From the NCBI RefSeq assembly GCF_000687475.1, contig NC_057319.1, forward strand, positions 1,736,001 to 1,800,000: a stretch of 64,000 nucleotides of DNA, in the 5' to 3' direction. Position 1 is the stretch's first letter. The number at the start of each line of letters is the position of its first letter. Under the pieces are notes generated by a model. That model searched no databases, had not been told where the DNA came from, and saw nothing but the letters and a program-made list of their open reading frames with translations. The DNA is from Ustilaginoidea virens. Lineage: Eukaryota > Ascomycota > Sordariomycetes > Hypocreales > Clavicipitaceae. This document shows positions 1 to 11,894 of the stretch, piece by piece. The position numbers and the translations under genes are program-made.

Positions 1-1
1 G

Positions 2-706
2 GTCAAGCGCCGCCTCAACGACGACGATCTCGACGCCGAGGTGCAAAAGGGCCACGCCAGCCAAGCCAAGGCCATACAGGGCCTGGGCGGCGACGAACCC
101 TACGTGGTCGACTCGAAGCGCCGCGAGAAGGCGCTCAAGTCCAAGAAGAAGATGCTCAAGTTCAAGGGCAACCCGACGAAGCTGGTGTTTGACGACGAGG
201 GCAACGCCCACGAGATTTACGAGCTCCAGGACCTGGAGCACGACTTCAAGAGCCAGGGCCCGGCCGACGAGCAGAGGGAACGGTTTGTCGAGAGCGAGTC
301 GGCGCGCGTCAGGCAGGCAGACGTGGACGACAAGCAGCTCGCCAGGCAGAAGAAGCGCGAGAAGCGGGAGAGGAGAAGGGCCCTGGAGCGCGGGGAAGTG
401 CCCGACGGGGGCGGCGACGGCGACGGCGACAACGACGACGACGACGATGACAACGCAGCGCCCATGCTGGTGGGCGGCGGCGGGGCCGACGGCGAGGATC
501 CCCTGGCGCTTCTGCGGTCGTTGCCCCGGGCCGGGGCGCGCGGCGGAGACTCGGAGGATGAGCCGCCGCCGAGGAAGAGGAAGAAGAAGTGGTTCCAGGA
601 TGACGACGACAAACCCTGCGGCGGGGGCAAGGTGCTGCACGTGACGGAGGAGCCGGAAACGCTGCAAGACTTGGAGACTCTGGCGACGGGGCTGCTGGAT
701 GGGTGA
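2..706 (+). CDS. DBP4: ATP-dependent RNA helicase DBP4 (HCA4), C-terminal part only
   Basis: This is the last ~235 codons of a DEAD-box helicase whose ATPase core lies left of the window. DBP4 is known as a nucleolar helicase in early 40S ribosome biogenesis (U14 snoRNA release, 18S rRNA processing). The frame is open from base 2 to the TGA at 704-706. The family tail is visible: a lysine-rich stretch, the block KLVFDDEGNAHEIYEL, a charged helix with DDKQLARQKKREKRE, then a low-complexity Gly/Asp run, a basic KRKKKWF patch and an ending ETLATGLLDG typical of the family. No intron is needed in the visible part. It converges on the SUN gene, whose stop is 460 bp downstream. The start is not visible. 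I am confident of the identity from the C-terminal blocks alone; the helicase motifs cannot be checked here. Confidence 0.9.
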   Translation, partial: VKRRLNDDDLDAEVQKGHASQAKAIQGLGGDEPYVVDSKRREKALKSKKKMLKFKGNPTKLVFDDEGNAHEIYELQDLEHDFKSQGPADEQRERFVESESARVRQADVDDKQLARQKKREKRERRRALERGEVPDGGGDGDGDNDDDDDDNAAPMLVGGGGADGEDPLALLRSLPRAGARGGDSEDEPPPRKRKKKWFQDDDDKPCGGGKVLHVTEEPETLQDLETLATGLLDG

Positions 707-1165
707 GTAGAGTAGGGCAAGGCAGCCCGCGCGGGTGCACGTGGACATTTGGCGCGCGGTTTCGCAAAGACGGTTCAACCTCGCGAGCATGGCGGAACTT
801 GTTGCGAATGTTTTGGCTTTGCGCGCATCTTCTTATCAAGGTAGTGTTGCACGTGCATCGTGCGTCTGTTGCGAACCCATCTCCCATCTCTACGTGCATG
901 TATTCCTTGCTGATTGTGGAAAAAAAGAAAACGTCTGCGCACACATCGTCTCGAAGTGTCGGCACGTGTCCTTTGCCATGACGAGAATTTGATTGCCCGC
1001 GGTCACATGTTTCAAAACCCACCCCCCTTTTGATCCCCAGTACGCCAATGCCATGCTTGCCAGGGAAAAAAAAAAACGAAAGAAAGAAGAGGGTGAAGCA
1101 AAGAAAAGAAGAAAAGAGAAGAGAAAGACCTACGGCCAAGGACCCGAAGAAACGAAAAGAAACAC
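707..1165. other. Convergent intergenic region DBP4/SUN
   Basis: Non-coding sequence between two convergent stops. It holds a short A-rich purine stretch around 1064-1135 and no convincing gene. It presumably carries both 3' UTRs. Confidence 0.6.
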
Positions 1166-3704
1166 CTACGGCCAGGGATCCGCCTCGGTGTTCAACCCGT
1201 ACAGCCTCACCCTATAAAAGCACGTGTGGTTCTCGGCGCCGTAGTTGCTCACCGCGCGGATGATGACGTGGTCCGTGTCGGCGCCCAGCCCGACCAGCTC
1301 GCTGCTCAGGCGGTGGACGTGCACCCCGTCGTCCCGGTGGGCCGCCTCGTACGTGAACTGGGAGATCTTGACGAAGCGCGACGGGTACTCGGGCGGCGTG
1401 TAGTTCCAGTCCGAGTCGTCGTCCGGCAAGTGGGCGGCGGCAAAGTCGAGCACGCGCTCGCGGAGGGCCGAGTCGTCGATGGACGCGTAGACCTGGACGA
1501 GCCGCGGGCGGGCGCCCGGCTCGCTCGTGGCCCCCGGGGGGATGTGCTCCACCACGACGTGCTGGGGGATCACGCGGTGGCCGAGGCGGACGGCGAGGCT
1601 GGCGCCGTGGGGGTTCCCGCGGTGGTTGACGGACCGGGCGGCGCACCAGCAGTCGCCCTGGTCTTGCCACGGCTGCAGGGCCGCGACGGGCCGCGGCACC
1701 TGTCCGCTGCCGCTTCCCGGGCCGCGCCGCGCGGGATCCCACGTCGGGGACGAGTGGTGCGCGTCGATCGCGGCCCCGGACCCCACGGCAAAGTAGTTGA
1801 TCTGGTGCCGGAGCTCCGTGTCCCAGTGCCGGTGGATGGTGCCGCGCGCCAGGGCCTCGAGGTCCACGTCCGCCAGGGCCTCGCGCACCAAGCCCTTGAC
1901 CAGGGCTGCCGCCTCGGCTCGGCTCACCCCCCCCCCGCGGGAGGCCTGGCTGTCCCCGGTGGCCAGCTCGACCGACCGCCGGACGAGCTGCTCCAGCTGC
2001 GGCTGGAGGTCCTTGAGCTCGGCCCGCATCTCGGCCCGGTGGCTGGCGAGCTCGTTGCCGAGGTGGCGCAGGAACTCGTCCCGGCTGACGACTTGCTGCG
2101 TCTGCGACAGCTGCTCCTCGACGATGCCGCGCACTCGCTCCTCAAACTCCCTCTGCGACCCTGCAGACTTGACCTGCTCGACTGCCGACCCCAGCATGCG
2201 CGCAATCTTGTCGTCATTGTCCTTGACCCACGTGTCCCAGAATGCCGCCCTCTTGCCGTCCAGCTTGGTCTCGAATTCCTCCAGGGTCGCGTTCAGCTTG
2301 GCGGTAAAAGTGGCGTCGCGAACCAGTCGAGACGCAACGGCTCTCCACTGCTTGTCCGAGGATACCTCGCAGTCGCTTCCCACCTTGTCCAGCGTCAGGA
2401 AACCCCCGTCTGCGCGAAGCAAGTCCCTCAGGGCGTGCCAAAACTCCTGCGAAACAACCGGCCTCCCATCCTTCAGCTCCATGTGCACAATGCTGGGAAC
2501 AATGCTTTCCAGCCTCTTGACAGACGCTTCGTGCATCTTGCCCGCGCGTTTCAGGGACAGAAACTCCTCCTCCATGCGACCGAGGAACTGCCCCAGCCGG
2601 TCGCTTGCCGCTCCGTCGTCTTGCCACAGATCCTCGACGTCTACCCAGTGGTCGCGTTTCGTCCACGTCACGCTGGGCACAAAGTCCTGGAGCCCGTGCT
2701 TCACCTTGTCAATCGTCCTCAGCGTCGCTTCTATGACGCTTGGGGCCCAGTCACCGTTGGTCGAGCTGGCAAATTGCGTCGCCAGCGCAAAGGCCAGCGC
2801 GAATGCTAACAAGCCCGCCAACATGTGCGGCAGGAATTCGAAAACGGACGACAGGCGATCCCATAGCTTGGTGGGTATAATGTAGTGGATGAGACGCATA
2901 ATCCCATCAAGCAACACTTCCACAAGCCGCCCCAGCCCTCTAATGTACGTCACGGGATTCAGGAACCGTGCTAGAGAGAATCCTAGCCGCTGGGGCTGCT
3001 GATGCCCATTCGGCAACGCCGCGTCATCCAACTCCACCTGATGCCGGCCTGCCGAGGGCATCAAGGCCTTGAACCAGCCCCATCGTTGACGCCCTCCTCC
3101 ATCTCGTCCTTCTCCAGACAACACCTGCTCTCGTCGCGCATGAGCCAATTCCGCCTCGGCGTCGTCAATGTCCCTCTGGATGGCGGCACGCCTTTCGCTT
3201 GGGTCTGTTGGATATCGCCTTCGCAGAGCGGCGAAAGGACTACTGCTCGCCAAGAACTTGGCCTGAGCAAATAAGCTTGAAAAGCTGGACGTTGCAGCTT
3301 TCCTGGTCAGCCATCGGCCGGAGCTGGTGGAGCTGGTGGAGCTGTCCTGCGAAGAATCGGCCGCTTCCGACTCTTGCCTCTTGCTACGAAGCTCGGTTGA
3401 AGCCGGGTTTGCTGCTTCTTGCCAAGCGCTGTTTGACGCACTTGACGCCGCTCGGTCCATCTGCCCCAGTGGAGCTTTGGTTGTTCCAGATCGCCTTGGC
3501 CAAGGTAGGGCTGGGGACGGCCCACTTGGCCTTGTTCTCGTTTGAACATTGTCCCTACGGCTCGGCGGTGGACGCCTGGGGGCCGGCGTATTTGTGTTGG
3601 CGGAATGTCGCGGTTGCGTTGGGGGGGAAAGTGCATCGTCCTCATCTGCCTCGGTTCCTTCTTGAACGTCTTCTTCGGTTGCTTCATTTTCTTCTTCTTC
3701 TTCT

Positions 3705-3736
<32 letters not shown>

Positions 3737-4645
3737 CTCCTCCTCCTCCTCCTCCGTTTCGCCTTCCAAAACTGGCTGCGTCTTGGGTGGTGGCAACAGG
3801 GGCTTAGGAGGTCGACGAGGCGCAGATCGAAGTGGCGATGGTCCTGCAGCGGTAGTCGCAAGTCCCTCAATTGCGTTGCTCACGGGCTGTCGGGCAAGGC
3901 CAGCCTCGTCCTGGCTTGACAGTATTGCTCGTTTCTGCCGAGTGGACCGCCGCGTAACATCATTTGGGGTCGGGCTCTCGGCTGTCTGAACTGCACGGAG
4001 TGGCGATGGCTGAGGAACTGGGGCTCTAGGTGTCGATTCTATCGTTGCATCACCGTAGAAATCACTCTCCATGCCAAAACTGCGCACATCATCAGCGTCG
4101 TTGGTTTCGGCGACATGGTTTCGCGTTGAGAATAATGGACGGCTTGACGGTTCAGGAGCAGAGGGCCCAGACAGATCTGAGGGGAGGAGTTAGCGCCCTT
4201 GAGTCGACAGCGGGGGATGTGAAGGCCACATACAGGATGGTTGGTGTCGACTCTGCTGCGGCCCGGCAGCCAGGTCGCCTGGTTCGGCTTGGGCGATTGG
4301 TCGTGACTGCCGCCGTTGCGGCTGTGGAGTTTGCATCGCATCCTCGGTGTGATCCTCGGTGTGATCCTCGGTGTGATCCTCGTCTTCGCCATCGGGTCTG
4401 GTCAGAACTTTTCTGACGGCACTGCCGATATCTCGCACTTGAGTCCGCTGCAAACCATGGCCTGGTCGCGAGGGCATCGGCTCGACATCTGCGCCGTAAG
4501 AATATTGTCTTCTTGAGCTGGGTGTGCCTTGCAGCGGGGGCAAATTTGGTTTCTGGAAGGTGGAGAGGGTATTCTGATTGACGGACGAGTCAGGTTCTCG
4601 GGAAGAGAACCTTGGCTGCCGGCGCTGGACTGGCCGAGGAGGCAT
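1166..4645 (-). CDS. SUN-domain (Sad1/UNC-84) inner nuclear envelope protein
   Basis: Two exons: 4645-4234 and 4176-1166. The intron 4233-4177 (57 bp) has donor GTATGT, branch GCTAAC and acceptor CAG, and joins the frames exactly to give 1140 aa. SUN proteins sit in the inner nuclear membrane and pair with KASH proteins, linking nucleus to cytoskeleton and spindle pole body. The N-terminus is nucleoplasmic-like, basic and low complexity, with a 4-residue DHTE(D) repeat and a long Glu/Asp run at about residues 280-310. One hydrophobic helix lies near residues 583-605 (AGLLAFALAFALA). Long charged helices, probably coiled coil, follow. The SUN domain fills about 978-1135, with a conserved GDCWC opening, the VIPQHVVVEHIP strand and the final NYGAENHTCFYRVRLYG. 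An ORF on the opposite strand (1226-2809) is a high-GC shadow. It shares a divergent promoter with the epimerase gene. The start ATG is the first in frame after an upstream stop region and is likely but unproven. Confidence 0.9.
4338..4382. repeat. 12-bp coding minisatellite in SUN exon 1
   Basis: About three and a half near-perfect copies of a 12-bp unit (TCCTCGGTGTGA on the + strand) that encode repeated DHTE in the SUN protein. The unit is a multiple of three, so copy number can change without a frameshift. Confidence 0.75.
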
Positions 4646-6544
4646 CGGAGAAGGAGGTTGACGATGTTTGTCAGGCGGGATGAGAGATTGCAGAGGAGGG
4701 AGAAGGGTGAAGGCAAATATATATGGTGGTCCCCGGAGGTTATTGTGAGATGCAAAGACGAGGAGGCGACTTGATGGTGGAGATGCTAAGCATGCGATGT
4801 GGAACGGAATGCCTTTGTTTCATGTCAAGGTGCAGCAAGTTGGGCGTCGAATCAACAAGCACGCACAAAGTCGAGAAAGAGCCTCGTCTGTCCAAGGAAA
4901 GAATGCAGGCCGTCTTTCAGAAACGAGGGCGTGGCGTGGCAGAGGTGACGATAAACAAAGGGCATGTTTGTTGTAGTGAGATTCAGCCGTCAGCCGTCAG
5001 CCGTCAGCCCAGTCAAAGTCGGTTCATTACCAAGTCGAGTCCAGGTCGGTTCGAAAGGTCCCAAGACTTCAAGCACCAAGCACGGCCGAGCAGTGAATAA
5101 CGCGACAGACAGACAGACAGAGGCGCAGCTTCTGTGGCTCGCCGCACGAGAGGGCAATTCTTTTCGAGGATCCCGGATGCAGATGCAGAGAAGCGGTCAG
5201 TCGATTGATTGAGGAAGAAGGCATACAATCGACAGCGGTCAGCGGCAGGCAAACGGCTTGAAGCAATGTCGGTTGCACGCCACCGTCGTTGTCGGCTTCT
5301 CGTCTGGTGGTTGCCTGGTGGTTGCCTTGTTGTCTGTCTGCCGGTGATTGCCGTCTGGCAAAGGCGCCGGAAAAGACCAATCAGGTGTTCGCGACGCGCA
5401 CCGAAGCTTTGCCGGCGCAAATCGACAACGAGACGCCGCCGCTCTGTCACGTGGCGACGTGACATGGCTATTGGCTGCGCATTCCGTCTCGCGTTGGAAA
5501 AACAACTATCCATCCCTTTCCCGTCAATGACATTTCCTTAATGATGTGCCGTTAGAGGTCGCTAAAGCAAGAAAAGTCGGCGGCAAACTGAAGCAAGTTG
5601 ACGATGCTGCACTTGCACTGGTCTGGCGAAGGAGTCTGGTCGCCAATTCCTTGATTTGCAGGGTCCCGACTCCTTTGCGTGATTGGACGGACCAGTGTGC
5701 CTGGCGAGCCATAGTCCATCATCAGCCCAGCCCAGCCCAGCCCAGCCCAGCCCAGTTAGTTGGTGGCGGGCCCGATCAAGCAGGCAGGCTGGCACTGGGC
5801 TAGGCTTTTAGGCTGCTGCTGCTGCATGTGCAGCTGCCCGGCATGTGCAGAGGTCTTCAATCATTGATAGGTTCCTCCGCATACCGACTTTACCAACTTG
5901 GGGACCCGACTCCAAGCGTACGGCCTCACGCCTCGCATTTCATCTCTCCAGAAAAGGCGCATGAACAATCGCAACCATCACAACCCTCTCGCAAAACCTA
6001 CTGCAGAGGGTGCGCTACGCCGAGATTGACCAAGCAATCCTCTCTTCCGTAATCGGGCCTGGTACGGTGACTACGGTCTGGTCTGTCCAGGGGAGGAGGG
6101 GCAGGCGCCGCCATGATCCATCCCACGTGTGACCTTGATTGGCACCACCACCCGTGGCAACGAATGTGTCCCTTCGCCCTGCGACTCCTGTCTTGCTGCT
6201 TCCAACTCTACTCCATTCCTTTTCATCCCGTACAACGTACGTGCCGTGCCTCCTTTCGTCTCCCATTTCCCTCAAGCTGCCATATATCCCCGGAAAAGCC
6301 TTGCCCCCGTCGTCTTTTTCGTCCCCCTTGACGGACGGCCTTGTTGCCAGTGCCAGCTGTTTGCCGCCTGTTTGTCGCCTGTTTGTCGCCTGTTCGTCCC
6401 CGCTCGCGCTTCTCTTTGCCCCGCCGGCCAGCTGCTGTCTTGTCTGGGTTTATTGTTGCTCGAAAGTTGGAACTCCCATCCATCATATTCCGGAAACCAA
6501 TTGCTTCCCCGAGTATTCGCTACAGTCATCCGATTCCGTCAAAA
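4646..6544. promoter_or_regulatory. Divergent intergenic region SUN/epimerase with several simple repeats
   Basis: 1.9 kb between two divergent starts, presumably both promoters and 5' UTRs. It contains a GACA tetranucleotide run (5104-5120), a CAGCC pentanucleotide array (5723-5755), a repeated TCAGCCG (4983-5006) and a repeated GTTTGTCGCCT (about 6360-6398). The last 250 bp before the epimerase start is pyrimidine-rich, common for fungal promoters. Several ORFs cross this stretch but none has a recognisable protein. Confidence 0.5.
5723..5755. repeat. CAGCC microsatellite, 6.6 copies
   Basis: A perfect pentanucleotide array in the divergent promoter region, not coding in any supported gene. 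Confidence 0.9.
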
Positions 6545-8036
<1,492 letters not shown>

Positions 8037-8185
8037 GACGGGGGAGAGGCATGCAATACGGAAGACGACTGGAATGAAGGGACTGAGGAGATTTATGATG
8101 ATGAATTTAAAACTACCATGTGAGGAAACACCAATAATGAAAAAGTGTCAAAATAAAATCAAACCAAATCATGCAAAACACAAAA

Positions 8186-8202
8186 CACAAAAAAAAAAAA
8201 AA
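8186..8202. repeat. Poly-A tract in convergent 3' region
   Basis: An A homopolymer (about 17 bp) in the short 234-bp gap between the epimerase and the oxidoreductase; likely part of overlapping 3' UTRs. Confidence 0.6.
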
Positions 8203-8270
8203 AAGTTGTTGTGTCAACCATTCTGACTGGCTGAATGCTTTTTACTTTTTTTGCTTTCCCCGTCTTTGCA

Positions 8271-9335
8271 TCACTCGAGGCGAATCAGCAACTTGCCAGT
8301 CGTTTTGCGGCTCTCAATATCCTCGTGAGCGCGAGCTGCCTCGGAGAGTGGATAAACTTTGTGAATGGCAATGTTGACCTTTTCGGAGCTGACAAGCTCA
8401 AACAACTCACTGGCATACTTTTCGAGATCCTTGCGATCGGCCACGTATCCATAGACTACGGGACGCAGGAGCTTGACGTTCTTGGGTCCGAGCCGGAGAA
8501 TGTTCAAGGGAGGAACAGCGCCAGACTAACGGGTGTCGGTCGGTCAGTGAGAGGGAATAGAAGAGGAAAGCGCATGAAGACATGCTTGGCTACCACTCAC
8601 AGCGTTTCCAAAGGAGAGGAGATGGCCCTTCATAGCAATCATGTCCAGGTCGGCATCAAAGGTAGCCGCTCCAATGCCATCGAAAATGGCATCGACACCG
8701 TGCCCGCCGGTGATTTCCTTGACCTTGGAAACGACGTCTTCGTTGGAGTTGACGGTCCATTCGGCCCCGTTCTTTCTCGCCAGGTCGCATTTCTCCTGGG
8801 TGCTGGCCGTGCCGATGACCTTTGCCCCGACGCTGCGCAGCATCTGGACCAGCAGCAAGCCCACCCCCCCGGCGGCGGCGTGGACAAGCGTCCACTGTCC
8901 AGGCCGCACGTTGGCGGCCTCGCGGATAAAGGTCCACGCGGTGAGGCCCTGCAGGTAGACGGCCGCGGCATCTGCGGTGGTGACGTTGTCGGGGATGGCG
9001 ACCACCTTGGCGGCCTCGACAGCGGTGTACTGCGCGTAGGTGGACTCGCCCATGTAGACGACGCGGGTGCCGACGGGGACGTGGGCGGCCACGGAGCTGT
9101 CAGCGGCGACGACCTCGCCGGCGGCCTCGCGGCCCAGCGTGAGCGGGAGGGACGCAGGGTACAGGCCGGTTCGGAAGTAGGTGTCGATGAAGTTGACTCC
9201 GGCATAGGCGTTCTTGACGAGGACCTGGCCGCTGGAGAGGGTCGGCACGGGGACGTCGTCTTTGAGCTCGAGGACGTCGACGCCGCCCGTCTTGGAGATT
9301 TGGACAGACTTCATGAGGCTGGGGACGGGAGCCAT
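8271..9335 (-). CDS. NADPH:quinone oxidoreductase, zeta-crystallin-like (MDR superfamily)
   Basis: Two exons: 9335-8601 and 8525-8271. The intron 8600-8526 (75 bp) has donor GTGAGT, a CTGAC branch and acceptor TTAG. The product is 329 aa, normal for ZTA1/QOR-type enzymes, which reduce quinones with NADPH and lack the zinc of alcohol dehydrogenases. The N-terminal GroES-like fold shows YAGVNFIDTYFRTGLYP and GREAAGEV; the nucleotide-binding turn is HAAAGGVG, followed by GTASTQEK and the VDAIFDGIG strand. I chose the ATG at 9335 (CCGCCATGG context, MAPVPSLMKS) because the protein then matches family length. An in-frame ATG at 9473 would add 46 residues rich in Pro, Ser and Thr, possibly a targeting extension, but this is less likely. 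It faces the epimerase and is divergent from the phosphatase-like gene. Confidence 0.9.
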
Positions 9336-10841
9336 GGCGGATGGGGTGGATGTTGGGGAAGACGGCGGAGTTTGCAGGTTCTGGGGGACGAGCACGGTGG
9401 TCGGCGGTGTATCTGAAGCTGATGGAGGTGTGTGGGTGTTGGTGTTGGATTTGTCAGGGAGTTTTGTCAGCACGAGAACGGGACGTGTTTGACGTCGGAA
9501 AAGTTCCTGGAAGGGAGGGGGGAAGGGCGTTGTTGATGGAACCTAGGCGACGGGGGTGGTCGACGCGGGCCTTGAAGCATTTCACTGGGGGTAGTTGACG
9601 ACGAGGACATGGCCGCGAACGCTAGGCAATGCAATGAATGGCACGGCAACAGTGAAGGATTTGAAGTGAACCAGATTGACATGAGCACATGCAGCTTGCC
9701 GCAAAACGCCCAGCCACAGCCAGCACTTGCAAGTTGAAGGCGCGGTGCGGAGGAGCAGCGAATGACGAAAAACGCGGGGTACCAGACTGGCAATAGCTGC
9801 TGGAGGCTGCTGACTGGAGGCTGCTGAGGCTGCTGAGCCAGACTGAGACAGCTGCCTGCTAGATTCACAGGGCAGGGCGGGTGGGGTGGGGGGTTCCGCT
9901 GCTCGTCCCCACCAGGGACTGACAGCGGGCACGCATCTTGAGCAAGTGCCAGCCGGTGCCAGGCAATCTATCTGGCTGGAGGCAAGTGGTCGTTTCTGCC
10001 ACTCATTCATCGTGTTGCTTGCCCCCGGAGGGACGATGTGATGCAAAGCCCGTTGGAGACGATGGCTTCTCCCAGCAAGGTAGCGGGCGGCGTCCATTGG
10101 TGGTGAGCTGTCGCTGTCTTTATTTGGCTGCCAAGCATTGAGGTCACTGGTACATCGACTTCCCAAGGAATCGGGGTTTCAGCACTAGAACGCTAGTGTC
10201 GACAAATTGTTTACTCAATCTGGTGCCTGTCTGGGTCTGCCTGCCTAGGTACCTACATGTACCTGCACGTAATTACCCCACAATCACCAGACCTCAGTGA
10301 CCCCCCCCCCCCCCCCCCCGCCCTGCCCCCCCCCTGCGCTGCCCCCCCTGCGCTGCCCATGCACGATGCGAAGTCGGATGCGCCAGGCATCTCCAACTCT
10401 CCACCAAACCAAACCTCGACCAACCGCCTTTTTCATCGCCAAGAACAAACAAGAACAAACCTGCAGGCTTGAGGTGAAGCGACATTATTCCAGCGACTGC
10501 AACAGATACGATCAGCACTAAAAGTCCGGGAGACCCACCACGAGTCCCCCGAGTCCCCCGAGTCCTTTGCACAAGCAGTCTTTCACTCTTCCGCCCCTTT
10601 GATTTAGCTCGCCGCCCGCAATCACAGACTCAAGAGTCGTCCGTCACGTCGTCAAAAGACACGGCCAGGCCGGCCCCATTCCACGACCCGTCCAAAAACA
10701 GCCCACCGGAGCCTTGGACGTCAAGTCCTGTTTCCTGCCACCCCGCCAAACCCGCTTCGCCTGTCACCGGCTTCAGCCTGCGGTGGACAAGCAGTAGGGA
10801 ACTAACTTTGGGAACAAGCTTCGCCACAGTGCCGCCCCAAC
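9336..10841. promoter_or_regulatory. Divergent intergenic region oxidoreductase/pseudophosphatase
   Basis: 1.5 kb of presumptive promoter sequence. It contains a 19-C homopolymer at 10301-10319 followed by more C blocks to 10360, and a repeated GAGTCCCCC near 10540-10565. No convincing gene is present on either strand. Confidence 0.5.
10301..10358. repeat. Poly-C tract and C-block cluster
   Basis: C19 (10301-10319) then three further C runs separated by TGCGCTG-like spacers. The opposite strand is a run of G blocks able in principle to form a G-quadruplex. Confidence 0.85.
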
Positions 10842-11894
10842 ATGGATCCAGCCTTTGCCGGCTCAAGGGAGCATCTGAACCCACGCTCGCTGTCCGGTGG
10901 CACCGTCCGATCTGCCGAGTACTCCTACCGGCCGCCCTCGCCCCCCTTCGTCCATATCCCGCCGCACAGGTCGAAAAGCCCCGGGACTGCCATGGAGCTC
11001 ATGCCCTCCTTGGACAATGTCGATCCCACGCAACTCACGAGCCAGGACCTCGAAATCATCACCAGAAACGCCACGCAAACCGCCGCGTTTCCAGTCGCGG
11101 AATGGGCCTACGAAAACCGGCGCCACGCACAGGCCGTTGTTGACTTTTTGTATCTTGGACCCACGAGCGTCGTGCGTAATCTTGACTTTCTGAAACGAGA
11201 GGCCATCACGCTGATACTGGTCGTGCGGCATTCGAGCATGGCTGGCGCCAGGCTTCTCAGCGTGAGCAAAGCCACCGACGTCCTGGGCATTGCCGCCGAG
11301 TATGTGCACGTTGACGGGCCCCATGAGCTCATCCGCCGCTTCCTAGAGACCATTAAGCTCATCAACAATCATTTGATTTCCATCCATCACTCGCAGCCTA
11401 GAGGCCGAGATCAGCAAGGACAAATGCTGATGCCGACGCAGCACTTTCGCCGTGGCAAAGTCCTGGTCACTTGTGATTCCGGCAACGATCTCTCGGCGGT
11501 GCTGGTTGCCGCGTACATCATGGCTGTGTTCGGGCAGCCCATGGTTCCGGCCTTGCAGTTTGTTCAGCTGCAGCGCTTCTGCTGCGTCTTTGACGAAGAC
11601 ATGAAGCGCGTGCTGCAGTCGTGGGAGGATATCCTCGGCGCAAGATCACACGTTGCACATCACTCGCGGCGCTCGCAAGAGACGCCGCAGATGGACGGAC
11701 CCGCTGCGGCCGTCGACAGGCCGAAAAGACGACTTGACGACATGATGAGCGCGGGGTCTGATCAAGGTCAGGAGGGACGGGCCTCCATCACGGACGTGGA
11801 CAGAGACAGGTTCACGGATCGCGACCGGTTTGTTCCCTTTGCCGATGCGCCAGCAAATGGGCCGCTCAGCTCAGCCGGCGCAAACTCGAGGTAA
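10842..11894 (+). CDS. Dual-specificity phosphatase-like protein, probable pseudophosphatase (STYX-like)
   Basis: A single-exon ORF of 350 aa with a dual-specificity phosphatase-like core at roughly residues 95-270 (FLYLGPTSVVRNLDFLKREAI, then the P-loop region). The signature loop should read HCxxGxxR; here it is T210-C211-D-S-G214-N-D-L217-S. The cysteine and central glycine remain, but the phosphate-binding arginine is leucine and the preceding histidine is threonine. By known phosphatase chemistry this should abolish or strongly cut catalysis, so a binding or scaffold role is the best guess. The N-terminal 90 residues and C-terminal 80 residues (Asp/Arg-rich, DRDRFTDRDRF) look disordered. 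The start ATG is the first in the ORF. It is divergent from the oxidoreductase. Fungal relatives of this kind exist, but I cannot name an orthologue with certainty. Confidence 0.8.
   Translation: MDPAFAGSREHLNPRSLSGGTVRSAEYSYRPPSPPFVHIPPHRSKSPGTAMELMPSLDNVDPTQLTSQDLEIITRNATQTAAFPVAEWAYENRRHAQAVVDFLYLGPTSVVRNLDFLKREAITLILVVRHSSMAGARLLSVSKATDVLGIAAEYVHVDGPHELIRRFLETIKLINNHLISIHHSQPRGRDQQGQMLMPTQHFRRGKVLVTCDSGNDLSAVLVAAYIMAVFGQPMVPALQFVQLQRFCCVFDEDMKRVLQSWEDILGARSHVAHHSRRSQETPQMDGPAAAVDRPKRRLDDMMSAGSDQGQEGRASITDVDRDRFTDRDRFVPFADAPANGPLSSAGANSR

Noticed and set aside
1226..2809. 527-codon ORF on the + strand
   Set aside because: It is the antisense shadow of SUN exon 2 in high-GC DNA; the minus strand has the conserved SUN domain.
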